Shown piece after piece: positions 32,401 to 43,600 of a DNA stretch of 64,000 nucleotides. Positions within the stretch are counted from its first letter, which is position 1, and every line of letters begins with the position of its first letter. The notes beneath the pieces were generated by a model that saw only the letters and a program-made list of their open reading frames with translations, was not told the origin of the DNA and searched no databases. Source of the stretch: Carnegiea gigantea (lineage: Eukaryota > Streptophyta > Magnoliopsida > Caryophyllales > Cactaceae); assembly GCA_029747015.1 (NCBI GenBank), contig JAKOGI010000055.1, positions 1,464,987 through 1,528,986 of the forward strand, given 5' to 3'. The translations under genes and the position numbers were made by a program.

Positions 32401-33556
32401 TGATGTATATGTGGGTGGCAAGTGAACCAAATCAAACTCCAACTCAAAATAAGCCAAATTGGGAAGAGAAATGAAAGATGGATGAGATGGATGAAGAATT
32501 TCACTACACAAGAAAAAGGAATAGAACAAGATCTTGTAATTGAGATAATCCTTCACGGAGCCACTCAATGACTTGACCTTGGGCTAATTCTCTTGTCTTA
32601 ACCAAGGAATCACTCCAATTGGAAAAGGAAGAGAACCTAGAACACCACTTGAATTTGCCACAATTCAAGATATAGAACTAGGAATTTAGTTGCACTTTTG
32701 AGAAACACACTCAAAGTACTTGTATTGCTTTGGAAATTTCTTACAATGCTGAAATGATTAGCTTCACATGCCCCTCCCCTTTTATAGACTCAGCAAAAGA
32801 CAATCAAAAGACTCAAATAACTCCTAACAATTAAAACTAGCTAATGAAAAGTCTAAGAAAAATGAAAAGACACATCATAAAAGGGGGTGGGGGAGGTTAC
32901 AAGGAATATTCTAGGATTTTTGCAGCTGATTACATCAATCTAGAAGCATCTAAAACGTGCACAATATCAGCCACACAAATATATGTAACCTAAGACTCTT
33001 CATATTCCCAGCATTAATCCTTGCAACTGCCTCAACTTCAACAGAGCATAACTTCCAGAATACTCGGCCAAATCACGCGTTCTTGGGCTTGTTAGAAAGC
33101 CCTGGAAGTCTATTTTCCAGAATGGGCTCATTTGCTCAATTTGGATAAGCGGTTTGAAAGTTATGGCCCAAACAATGCACCTATCTCAGACTGGACTGGA
33201 TCAGCACAACGTATCTTTGAGTGATATTTTGCCCAATCAAATGATGTCCAAATTAAACAAACTTGGGCTTATTTGAAAGCTGAAATCTTAAACTTCAAAA
33301 CCATGTGGAGCCTCAAGTTGTGGGTCCACTTGAGCTTGTCCAAAAGTGGTCACAAAAAATCGGGTTCCGCAGGGATGAATTCAGCGCCAAATTTCTAGCA
33401 AAGCTTAACCTCTTTTTGACCTCTTCATAGTGTCGTGAGTCTTTGAACTCACTTAATAAGACCAAATAAGCACACTTCCAAGCATGATCTTCTTTGACCC
33501 TTTTCTTCTTTGAAATTGGACTTGAATAAAAATGATGCATATGGAAATATGCATCA
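32401..33556 (-). repeat. B dimer LTR 3 (5' outer)
   Basis: 1156 bp. The TATA box on the reverse strand is at 32779-32786. It ends in the 24-bp palindrome and the TSD TAAAC. It would be the promoter LTR for the whole dimer. Confidence 0.93.
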
Positions 33557-33561
33557 TAAAC

Positions 33562-33833
33562 TGCCTTAAGTTTCTCTCTCTTACTTATCTCTAGTCTAGG
33601 TCACTAGAGTGGTGACCAAGGGTCCTTTAAAAATAATTGAGTGGTGATATCTTGTCTCAATTAACCTAAAAGGGGAGCTCTAAGATTCTTGGTGGAGATA
33701 TCTTATCCAAGACCCTTAGTCATCTACCTATCTCGTTCTTGCTCACAAATCGTACCCTCCTTTCTCCCTCTATTCCATTAGCTTATTGAAATCTCTTCTT
33801 GGTTCTTCATTATAAGGACTCAGAAGTGCGCCA
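33562..33833 (+). repeat. Family F LTR Fd, right part
   Basis: Completes the LTR interrupted by the B dimer. It includes the stem-loop module and ends GTGCGCCA, followed by the degraded primer-binding site TGGTATAAGAGC at 33836-33847. Confidence 0.88.
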
Positions 33834-34982
33834 AGTGGTATAAGAGCTATTAGCTATTCTCCTAGGCCATAGCTTTCAACTCCAAACACATCCCCTTAGC
33901 CCAAAAAAAACCCAACCCATAAAGAACCCTTGCACTTTGTGCATCATGCCTTCATTGAGGAACGTCAAGAAAGAGCTAGCCTTGATTGAGATTGAGTTGA
34001 TTAGCCTTGACATCCCAAGATTTCATGGCCAAAAGGATGAGTTTATAACTTGCTTGTCTAGGGTGGAGCAAGTGTTTACTATTTACAATCTTGGTGACCA
34101 AGAGAAGTTCAAGATGGTTATTTCAAGATTGAGAGATTGTGCACTTCAATCGTGGAAGAATTACAAGTTTAAGAGTAGAAACTAAGGAAAAGAGAAGGTG
34201 AGAACTTGGAAGATGTTGAGGAGTATGTTGATTGGTGTGTTTTACCCACCCACTTATTGGCACAAAGATGTTTCTCCACTTCCTAGGAAGAATGTCTCAA
34301 TTTCCGCTTGTTGGGACATCCTTTTCAATAAGGGAAGTCCAAAGGGTTTCCGTACTTCTAGCCTTCCTACCTTACCACCCTTGAAGGAATTCATCTCCTA
34401 TGAAGATGAAGAGGGAAATGAATAGGAAGAAGGTTTAAATCTGTTTAATCTACCTCCGATCTTTCATGACTATAATGATGAATAACCCTTAGACTTTGAA
34501 GTCTATCATGATGGCGAGCTCTTAGACTCTGAAGAGTTAGGAAAAACCTCAGTTCCTTCATCTTTTTGTGAGGAAGAAGAACTAGCCTGTAATAAAGAAC
34601 TCCATCTCTCTCTTTACAATGCCAAATGTTTTCATCAAGCAGATAAAGTAGAGGTAACAAGAGACTTATATTCTTCATCTTTGTTAGTCTCCTCTCGTAA
34701 GTCCCTTTGCTTTCGATCCCTTCATCCTTGGCCACAAAATAGGCAACCACAAACCCCATAAGTGTTTTGCCCATGGCCTCACCCTCGACTTTACATCACA
34801 AAATCCTAAAGTGAGACCAGCAAAGTTTGATGGTTCCTTCCCCATGGCCGAAAAAGTCAATGGAAACCAAAAAGTGAGTGAAATACTCATGTCGTTACAA
34901 GAGCCAACTACAAAAAGACCCACAAAATTCCCTCATAAGAGCTAGAGAATTTGAAGGCAAATTCTCTCCAATAAGGGGAGGA
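33834..34982 (+). pseudogene. Family F internal region F4
   Basis: The gag-like frame starts at 33946 (MPSLRNVKKELALIEIE). An in-frame TAA at about 34183-34185 (GAA in F3) breaks it, then the same frame continues to the shared TAG at 34423-34425. The downstream acidic part has a further TAA after NDE (about 34485). Purine tract caataaggggagga before LTR Fe. Clearly decayed. Confidence 0.8.
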
Positions 34983-35265
34983 TGATGCAGATATAGGGGC
35001 CATGATGCACCCATGGAGAGCAGTGATGGGGATCGAGTTCAAGGTCCATTAAAGTCCAAAGGGGTCCAAGGTGCCATCCATGTGGTGAGAAACATACTTG
35101 AAGATCAAGTGAGCTACTGTCTGCATTAGTATAGCAGAATCGGTAATTTTGTGATTCTGGTTACCTAACTTTTGGGTGACATGAGTCCAATGTTTTGCCA
35201 AGGGGTTTAAGTTTAGAAAGTTAGCTTTCCAATAAGTAAATTTCATATCATTTGGACTTCATCTG
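34983..35265 (+). repeat. Family F LTR Fe, truncated by H
   Basis: First ~280 bp of an F LTR (TGATGCAGATATAGG...). The match to other F LTRs stops after ggacttcatct, where the H LTR begins (TGAAGCA). The rest presumably lies beyond the window. Confidence 0.75.
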
Positions 35266-35287
35266 TGAAGCAAATGTCATGCCTACA
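35266..35287 (+). repeat. Family H 5' LTR, first 22 bp
   Basis: Starts TGAAGCA, the exact reverse complement of the H LTR end TGCTTCA at 50362-50368. The last five bases, CTACA, are the TSD of the C insertion and recur at 49408-49412. Confidence 0.7.
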
Positions 35288-36869
35288 TGATGTATTCTGA
35301 TCGTATAACCTAATGAGGACCACCTAGGCAGTCAAAGGGATCCAAGAAAACTCACCAAAAAGCCAAGAAAGAGGGACCTTATGTGAAGGTTCCCAAACAC
35401 TCTACCCGAGTTTGATTTTGAACTGTTTTCTGTTTTAAGTTGATTCATTAACTTAAACGTAATTTAACATTGATTTCTTTACTAAGAGAGTTTATTAACA
35501 TTTTAATAAACTTAATTATGCAATTAAATCAGTTTTAAATTAAGTATTTTTGACCAAACCTTGAAAGGATTTAAGACAGAAGGTACTGGGTTCAAGCCAG
35601 CAGCATATCGAGTTTTTGTAAGCCTAATTACTTAGGCTCATTTGAGGTCTAAGTCAAATATTTTACCATGGATTTGAAGTTTAGCTTTTCAGCCAAACAA
35701 GTTTCAGTTCATTTGGACTTCATTTGGTGCTTCAAATCAGCTCTTGAACTCAAACTATCCAGGCTGTAGTTTTGGGACAGTTTGTACCCGGGATTATTTT
35801 TCTTGTTTGTTAGATTAAACGGTATCCAATAATTGTAATTCTTTTTTTGTAGTTCAGTTAGGATGTCTAGTTTATTTATCATTTAAGCATGAACCAATAA
35901 GAGCACGCTAAGGGGTCTAGTTTAGCTGATTTTATCGAGCTACCCAATAGACACCTGAAACTGTACGGTTGGAAAGATCATGGTGATTAGGCCCCTTCAT
36001 GATGTCCAAATCCTGATTTTCAAAAAGGGGGCTTAATAGACATCTTTAGGCTTCCTCCCCATGGAAGGAAACCAAAGATTAGCCACCAAAATGAGGTGTC
36101 ACAAGCTGAGCCAACATGCTATCCACACGGCTCCTCACGGCAGGTTGCTAACGTAAGAGGTTTTCCCTCTTAGGCGGGTTTTCTCCACCAAGGTGAGTGT
36201 GTAGTGCTTAGTCACTATGTGACTCATCCATGAAGAGAATGCCATGTGGAATAAGGAAAAGAAGCCATTTTGCAAGCAATGATTTAGACACTGTAGCATG
36301 AAGTGGCAAGCATGCATATGCCTTGTTCTTTTGAGATGGCAGTCGTGGATGATTTCCTTCTTAGGGAGGAAAATGTGATCAATCAGGCTGGGATCATTGA
36401 GGAAGAAGCTTAGATAATCCTTTTGCTATGTAATTAAGCTTTCATTCACATTTTAGCATAGTTTTGGAACAAACTATGTAATTTAGCTAAGCTAGCATTC
36501 TTAGTAACTTTCCTAGCTATAAAGTAATCTCCTAATGATTACCTAATGGATAAGGAAAGCCTTAGGCATGCATTATAAATAGCCTAGCCATTCATTTTGT
36601 AAATCAAGTGATGATCAACATTTGAAATCTGAAGTTGAATTTGAAACTCCTCAGCATTGTTACCTTAAATTCTCCACTTGCTTATCTCTAGTTAGGCTAA
36701 TTAGAGTGGTGATCAAGTGAGTCTTAGGCCTTGATTAGGTTGTGATATCTCTATCCTAATTAAGCTTAAGGGCCCTAAAGTCAAGCTTGGTGGTGATATC
36801 TATATCCAAGTAAGAGTTTAGTTTTCACTAGATTAATCTTTGGAGGTGAAATCCGTATCCAAGGATTAG
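35288..36869 (+). repeat. Family C 5' LTR, left part
   Basis: Starts TGATGTATTCTGATC. TATA box TATAAATA at 36574-36581. Stem-loop series: HP1 36686-36706, HP2 36723-36770, HP3 36775-36821 and a fourth with left arm 36828-36843, loop 36844-36858 and right arm starting 36859. The solo A LTR enters inside that last arm, at ATTAG (36865-36869). Confidence 0.9.
36574..36581 (+). promoter_or_regulatory. TATA box of C 5' LTR
   Basis: TATAAATA in gcatgcattataaatagcc, conserved in the 3' LTR at 47459-47466. Inferred promoter; the stem-loops follow about 110 bp downstream. Confidence 0.6.
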
Positions 36870-38414
36870 TGATGGAGGTCCATCCTCAAGGTCTAATAAT
36901 GTCACAATGATCCAGAACAATCAAGAAATCAAGTCCAAAGTCACGACCATCAGTCACTTGATGGAGAAAACACAAGGTGATGCACCCGGGTTCTCATCCA
37001 GATTTTCACCCGGTTTTTGTTATCTGATTACATAGGTTTAAAGCACGTTTTGGTGCCCGTTTTTTGGGAGATTTTCAAGCTTAAGATCTTAGCTTTTAAG
37101 TCCAATTGGTTTCATATTATTTGGAGTCCAATTGGTTGCTTAAAACAAATCATCTTTTGACCTTGCCCGGATTGCACTACAAACTGCACGGTTTTGGAAT
37201 TCTGGTTTGTTCAGGGGGCAAATGAAGTCCAAATGCATGATTTAAGTTGGAGGATAAACTAGACATCTTGAGGTTTCCATCCATGTAAGAAACGTAGCAA
37301 TTAGTCAGCATTTGATGTGTCAAGTATGCATGACAAGTTGAGGCAGAAACCGGCTGATTGACACCCGGTTACTTAGCCTAGTGGTTTTCCTCCTTCAAGG
37401 GGTTTGCTTAAGGTGAGTGCCTGCCTACTTGATCATTTTGAGCTGCTTGGTAAGCTGCCACCAAGCCACCCATGAGAGAGACACGTGGAGCAAGGGAAAA
37501 GCCTCCATTTGGCAAGCTCACACACGGCCACTCAAGCATGACATGGCAACCATGCATTCTTCAGCTCTTTTGAGGTGGCCAACCGTGTATCCTTACCTTC
37601 CTAGCTGGGAAATTGAGTCATTAACATTCCTTAATGCATAGGAAAGAGCTTAGGAAGATAAAATAGTGCTTTGTAACTTAAACTTTTAGCTTGTGTTTGT
37701 TTTAGGCTAAACCGTGTACTAAGTAGTCTTAGGTATGCTTAATGACTTTCCTACTTTAGAAGGAAAGCCCTCTTATGCATTTTCAAGGCCATATAAAAGC
37801 CTTGTGTGTTCATTTAATGAGATAGAGTTGATTATTCAGTTAAGAGTAAAGACTTTGTGTCTTGTGATTTCCTTAAACACTTAACTTGCTTATCCTTAAT
37901 TGTGGCCGATTAAGGTGGTGACCAAGTGAGTCTTAATCTTTGATTAGGTGGTGTATCTTATCCTAATCCAAGATTAAGGGCCCTAAGCTAAGTGATTAGT
38001 GGTATATCTTATCTAATCATCTAGCTTAGAACTATCCTAGTTTCATTAAACACACTTGAAGCTCATAAGCTAGCTCTTGGTTTCTCTCCTCTTAAACCGT
38101 GAGCTCCTTTAATAATCTTCTTGGTGTTCTTATTCCTACTTTCATTCCTCACTTTCATTACTCCTTTGCTTACTCTTTTCCACACATAATCAAGGCCAAA
38201 ACAAGGCTCATTGCATCAGATTTCCATTTGAACTCAAAGCCATCTCAAACCGTGAAGTGAGTTACTTTCTAGGCGAGCTAGGCAGCAAGTTAGCACGGTC
38301 ACCCCGTGCCCTTAAGCACGACCGTGCCTCCTTGGCCATTAGGAGTTTGCTTGTTTTCTAGCGTCCTTGATGTGAGTTAACTTGGGTTGCTTCAGTCCCT
38401 TGAGACTTACATCA
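36870..38414 (+). mobile_element. Solo LTR of family A
   Basis: 1545 bp, TGATGGAGG to TTACATCA, flanked by TSD ATTAG (36865-36869, 38415-38419). TATAAAAG at 37792. Stem-loops near 37900-38035; palindromic cluster 38294-38338. The C 3' LTR at about 47753 shows the uninterrupted site. No internal region remains, so it is a product of LTR-LTR recombination. Confidence 0.96.
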
Positions 38415-38419
38415 ATTAG

Positions 38420-38517
38420 TTTAGTTTCTATCATTTTTCCCTTGATTGTAATCTTTCTTGGTTTTAGCTTTCACTTTTGAATTGAGTTTAAGCTTAACCC
38501 TTGAGAGATACATCATA
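38420..38517 (+). repeat. Family C 5' LTR, right part
   Basis: 98 bp completing the LTR after the solo A insertion and its duplicated ATTAG; it ends GATACATCA. Confidence 0.9.
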
Positions 38518-38521
38518 TTTG

Positions 38522-38533
38522 GTATCAGGGCAA
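38522..38533 (+). other. Family C primer-binding site, one mismatch
   Basis: TGGTATCAGGGC, four bases after the LTR; one base differs from the initiator-Met complement. Confidence 0.8.
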
Positions 38534-38664
38534 GTTCTGAATCCTTGCCTGGAGTCATCCCATTCACGTTTCTGTTCGTTGAGTTCATCCCAAACAAAAT
38601 CCAAACACAAACAGCCTACTTACATTTCAAATCACCCCACAAAGAATCCCAGACCTGGTCCATC

Positions 38665-39377
38665 ATGCCATTATTAATGAGCTTGGATAAAGAGCAAGCT
38701 TTGATTGATATTGGATATGCTTGCTTCCAAATTCCAAAATTTTGTGGCCAAGAGGAAGAGCTCACAGGTTAGTTATCCAAGGTAGAATGAGTTTTTGCCT
38801 GTTGTATGCTTAATGACTAAGAGAAGTTCAAAGTGGTTATTTCAAGATTAAGAGGTTGAGCACTTCAATGGTGGAATAATTACAAGTTTAAGGGAAGAAA
38901 GAAAGGAAAAAAGATGGTGAGAACTTAGAAGAAATTGAGTAGTAAGATGAAGGGTTCCTTTTGCCCATCCACTTACATGTCTATAAAGGAAAGTGTCTTC
39001 ATTAAGCCCGTGGGTTCATTCCCCTCCACCCCACAAAAAAACCTACACCACAAATAACCTTTCCCCCATAAACTAGGAGGTGTCTCAAGTGCTAAGGGTT
39101 TGGACACTTAGCCACGAATTGCCCAAACAGCAAGGTCATCACCTTGGAAGAATGGAAAGCCGTAAGAGAGGAGGAAAATGAGGAGGAAAAGAAGGTGTAA
39201 TTGGTGGAAGAAGCGAAGGACAAACTAGAGGAGGTTGACAAAAAGGCTAATGAGGGAGAGATACTAGTTTTGAAAAGGGATTTGAGCAGTCAAAAGGGGG
39301 TACTTTCATCATTTCTGAACAAGGTATAGGGTTTACCTTGATTCTAATTCCCTCAAACCAATCTGAAACCTACAAGA
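38665..39377 (+). pseudogene. Family C gag remnant
   Basis: Starts MPLLMSLDKEQALIDIGYACF, clearly related to the B gag start. Many in-frame stops follow (after EELTG, within the VFACC region, after LKC of the zinc knuckle). The knuckle is still readable as CLKC-stop-GFGHLATNC. After it comes an acidic stretch and NEGEILVLKRDLSSQ, similar to the gag-protease linker of family A (DEGEMLVIRRVLSNQ). So C may descend from a full gag-pol element that lost protease to integrase. Interrupted at 39377 by element E. Confidence 0.8.
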
Positions 39378-40353
39378 TGATGGGGACCATCCTTTGGAAA
39401 CAAGTGAAGACCAAGCCACATGCCTAAGGGACCCTACAACCACTAAAGAAGTCAAAGAGGTTCATACCATGGTCCGAGAAATCATCAAACATGCATTGCA
39501 CATGCTGCCCGGTTTGGACAGAAATTGGCCCGGTTTTGCAAGCCTAATTACCCAAGCTTAGGTGGACTTAAAGGGCTGCCAAAATTACTTTTTGGAACCC
39601 TTAATATGTCAGCTTCAAAGGCATATAAAGAGTTCTAGGTTAGGTATCTAGGAAATAAGTCAATGGGAGCCTTTTTCTAGAAGCAGCAGAAACTGTCCCA
39701 GTTTGCACATGCTGCACCTTTTGCCTGATATCTCCCAAACGGCTACTCCAAATGGCGTGCAACTTGAGCCCTGTGAAAGCTGACTTCCAGAGCTTTCCAA
39801 CAAGACCTATTGCAGCCAATTTGGATGAGAAACCTAAGAGTTATAGCTGTTTAAAGTTGACCCATGTGCACTGAAAAGTTGCTGACATAAAGTAAAAAGC
39901 ACTTTTCAGCTTTTGTCTTTTGCTTTTTGGTCCCCCCATGCTTTTGGACGTGTAAGAGCTTGTTGGATCCTTTTTTTTCAGCTTGTTAAAGGTTTCCCCC
40001 ACTATAAAAGGGAGGCCTTGGGCTGCCAAGAGCATAGATGAACTTGCATTCAGCTTTGAGTTTTGTAAACTCTCTCAAATTCTCTTCAAAATTCCTAGTG
40101 TTATATCTTGGGTGTTTGGCAACCTCAAGTGGGTCTCTAGGTCTTCTTAATTCAACTAAGAAGGTGATTAACTTCTGTAACTTAGTTGAAGGAAGAAGAT
40201 TTGCCCAAGTGTGCAAACCAAGGTGGATTATCATCACCCTTGCTAGTCCACTTGATCTATCTTGGTTCTTTATCTTCTTTTCATGTTTTCTACCCAAGTG
40301 CATTCTTGATTCACTTTAGCAAATACTTGCCTTAGTGAAGCTTGAATACATCA
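39378..40353 (+). repeat. E 5' LTR
   Basis: 976 bp, TGATGGGGACC to GAATACATCA. TATAAAAG at 40003-40010. It contains an inverted repeat with 10-bp perfect arms (40151-40160, 40181-40190) and loop AAGGTGATTAACTTCTGTAA, resembling the TGGTGA-loop hairpins of A, C, D and F. Confidence 0.95.
40003..40010 (+). promoter_or_regulatory. TATA box of E 5' LTR
   Basis: TATAAAAG followed by ggaggcc; repeated at 45603-45610 in the 3' LTR. Probable promoter core by position. Confidence 0.65.
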
Positions 40354-40355
40354 TT

Positions 40356-40367
40356 TGGTATCAGAGC
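40356..40367 (+). other. E primer-binding site
   Basis: TGGTATCAGAGC, two bases after the LTR; perfect initiator-Met type. Confidence 0.93.
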
Positions 40368-40486
40368 TTAGGCTACCCTCTTGGCCATGCTTCCATCCCC
40401 CGAACACATACCAAACACCAAAACCACAAAACAACCCCCAAACACGCTCTCTTGCATTTTCCAAACCGTGCACAACCAGAATTGTA

Positions 40487-40604
40487 GCACGGCCACCCCG
40501 TGCCACAGTGGCACGACCGTGCCACATTCCATTTTCAGTCAGCCCATGCCAGCAGCACAGCACGGCCTGACCGTGCCTACAAACACGACCGTGCCTACCC
40601 CTCC
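40487..40604 (+). other. CACGG/CCGTG palindrome cluster, E leader
   Basis: At least five motifs (gcacggccaccccgtgcc, gcacgaccgtgcc, gcacggcctgaccgtgcc and others) between the primer-binding site and the gag ATG at 40642. In this element the leader is also open in frame with gag back to an ATG at 40387. Confidence 0.78.
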
Positions 40605-40641
40605 TGTCCCCAAAACACAAATTCTCCACTCCAAAGCCAAC

Positions 40642-43600
40642 ATGTCCTCTAGCCTCACTCCCGAGCAAGTGGCTGAACAAGCTTTAAGAGAAAAGGGCGA
40701 GCTACAAGCCCAAGTCAAGTACCTTCAAGCACAACTTGGTCACATGATGCAAGAGAAGAGAAGGAACTTGAGAAGTCCTAGGAGTGTAAGCAAACAAGAC
40801 TCGGATGACTCCGAGGAAGAAGAAAGCAACTCTCTTGAAGACTCCGGTGAGGATGTGTATGCAAGAAGACCAAGGAGGCATCATAGGCCTCAAGCAATGA
40901 CTTCAAGGTGGATATTCCCAACTTTGAAGGCCAACTTGACCCGGATGTATTCTTGGATTGGCTCCAAACTGTTGAAAGAGTTTTGAGTTCAAAGACATCC
41001 CCGATGAAAGAAAGGTAAAGCTTGTTGCTTTAAAGCTTAGAAAGTATGCTTCCATTTGGTGGTCTAATATTGTGAGTAAGAGAGTTAGGAAGGGTAAAGG
41101 GAAGATAAGAACTTGGGAGAAAATGAAGTCTAAACTTAAGTCCAAGTTTTTGCCACCCCATTACTTGCAAGACAACTTCCTTAAACTCCACCACCTCAAA
41201 CAAGGGTCTAAGAGTGTAGAAGAGTACACTAGAGAGTTTGAACAATTATTGTTGAAATGTGATTTGAAGGAGGATGAATCTCAAACTTTGATTAGATACT
41301 TGAGTGGTTTGAATGATGAAATTGCTCATGTTGTTGAACTCCACCCTTACACTTCCCTAGATGAGCTTAGTGCCTTAGCTCACAAAGTGGAGTCACAAAA
41401 GAAAGTCAAGGGCAAGGGCATGGCCTCCAAGCCTAACCCCCGTCCTTACCCATTCCAAAAGCCCTCATACTACCCTCCCAAGTCAACTCCAATCTCAAAC
41501 ACAAGACCCCCTCCGCCAAATCCCCCTCAAAACCCCTCAAAACAACCCCCCAAACCCGGTGACAAGAAGAGATGTTTCCGTTGTCAAGGCCTTGGACACT
41601 TTGCTTCCGAGTGTCCTAACAAAAGAGTAGTCACTTTGGCCGAGTATCAAGCTTATTGTGAGGAGCTAGATGATGAGAATGATGGGGAAGAAAAGGAGCT
41701 TTTCATGACCGAAGCTCTTGAAGAAGTCGAAGAGGGGCCCGATGAAGGAGAAATGCTTGTGATAAGAAGAGCCTTGAGTGGTATTGCTTTCCAAAATGAC
41801 ATGGAACAAAGGGAGAACATCTTCCACACCCGGTGTACCGTGAAGGGGAAGGTTTGCTCTCTTATTATTGATGGTGGAAGTTGTGCCAATGTTGCTTCCA
41901 AGACTCTAGTGGACAAACTCAAGCTATCGGTCTCTCCACACCCAAGCCCTTACACCATACAATGGCTCAATCAAGGTAAAGGCTTGCAAATCTCCTCTCG
42001 TTGTTTACTTAGCTTTTCAATTGGTAAAAGTTACAAGGATGAGATTTGGTGTGATATTGTGCCCATGGATGCTTGTCATGTTCTCTTGGGACGTCCATGG
42101 TTGTTTGACCGAAGTGTGATGCATGATGGTCGGTTAAACACATATACATTTGCCAAAGACCACAAAAAGATCACCCTTACCCCTCTCAAATCCAACTCAC
42201 AAAAAAGGCCTTAAGACACTCCTAGCATGGATGTCTTTCTTACTACCCTACTCCATTCCCAACTCCATGAATATGATGATTTCAAGGAGTGGATTTTACT
42301 TGGCCAAGAACCGGCCGAAGCTAAGGATTCTTCCCATCCTTTGCTTTCCTCTCTCCTCAAAGATTTCCAACATGTCTTCCCTAGTGAGGTTCCCCATGGC
42401 CTCCCTCCCAAAAGAACCATACAACACAAAATTGACCTCGTCCCTGGTGCCACCCTCCCAAATAAGCCGGCCTACCGAATGAATCCCCAAGAGACTCAAG
42501 AGATGCAACGGCAAGTAGATGATCTTCTTGCCAAAGGCTTGATTCGTGAGAGCCTTAGCCCATGTGCCGTGCCGGCCCTGCTTGTTCCGAAGAAAGATGG
42601 GTCAATGAGAATGTGTGTGGATAGTAGAGCGATAAACAAAATCACTATCAAATATCGCTTTCCTATTCCACGGTTGGACGATCTCTTAGATGAGCTTCAT
42701 GGAGCCACCATCTTTTCTAAGATTGATCTTAGAAGTGGCTACTACCAAATCCGGATTTATGAAGGAGATGAGTGGAAGACGGCCTTCAAAACTAAAGGAG
42801 GCCTCTATGAGTGGCTTGTCATGCCATTCGGGTTGACAAATGCACCCAGCACTTCATGAGGCTTATGAACCAAGTTCTAAAGCCCCTTATCGGCAAATTT
42901 GTTGTTGTCTACTTTGATGACATATTGGTGTATAGCAAGAGTGAAGAAGAGCATGCCCATCACCTACACCAAGTCTTGAGTATCCTATCTCAAGAAGAGC
43001 TCTATGGAAACTTGGAGAAGTGCCACTTTTTCACTTCTCAAGTCATATTTTTGGGCTATGTTGTCTCCGCTCAAGGGATTCATGTTGATGAGAGCAAAAT
43101 CCAAGCAATCCGAGATTGGCCCGTTCCTACTTCCATTCCACAAGTTAGGAGCTTTCATGGCCTAGCCTCTTTCTATAGGAGGTTTGTGAGAGATTTTAGC
43201 ACCATTGTTGCCCCCATGACCGAGGTGCTTAAGGCCAAAAGATTTGAGTGGACCAATCAAGCTCAAAGGGCCTTTGAAGAAACAAGTACAAGCTCACAAG
43301 TGCACCCGTTCTAGCTCTACCAAGCTTCTCCAAAGTCTTTGAGGTAGAGTGTGATGCTTCCGGTGTTGGGATAGGGGCTATCCTATCTCAAGAGAAGAGG
43401 CCCCTTGCCTTCTTTAGTGAGAAGCTCAATGATGCAAAGAGGAAGTACTCTACTTATGATAAGGAGTTCTATGCTATTGTGAGAGCTTTGGAGCATTGGA
43501 GGCACTACTTGGTGGGAGGAGAATTCATTCTCCATTCGGATCATGAGGCGCTCAAATTCATACAAGGGCAATACAAGCTCAACCCAAGGCATGCAAAGTG

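Larger units (their letters stand above)
26794..33556 (-). mobile_element. Family B dimer: three LTRs and two internal regions
   Basis: Reverse-strand structure LTR (26794-27948), internal, LTR (29597-30752), internal, LTR (32401-33556), flanked once by TSD TAAAC. The outer TSD shows a single integration site, so the extra unit arose afterwards by LTR-LTR unequal crossover, or a concatemer integrated. The two internal regions (27949-29596 and 30753-32400) are nearly identical and each encodes one 507-aa gag-like protein and no enzymes. Family B is a gag-only non-autonomous element. Confidence 0.95.
11548..35265 (+). mobile_element. Family F gag-only LTR retrotransposon tandem array (5 internal regions)
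   Basis: Internal regions F0 to F4 and LTRs Fa to Fe alternate head to tail with one LTR between successive internal regions. LTR starts are at 12405, 21483, 23610, 25914 and 34983. After removing the nested G and B insertions the repeat period is about 2292, 2127, 2304 and 2301 bp. Each internal region has a tRNA-Met primer-binding site or its remnant, a short gag-like frame and a polypurine tract (caacaaggggagga), but no protease, RT or integrase. The left end is lost to the A array and the right end to H. The simplest origin is repeated unequal crossover through LTRs. Family F is non-autonomous, of the type called TR-GAG in plants. Confidence 0.88.

Noticed and set aside
35300..36560. Host gene in the ORF-poor stretches at 35.3-38.4 kb and 46.1-49.4 kb
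   Set aside because: Both are copies of the same C LTR with solo LTRs inside; the short frames are not shared between copies.
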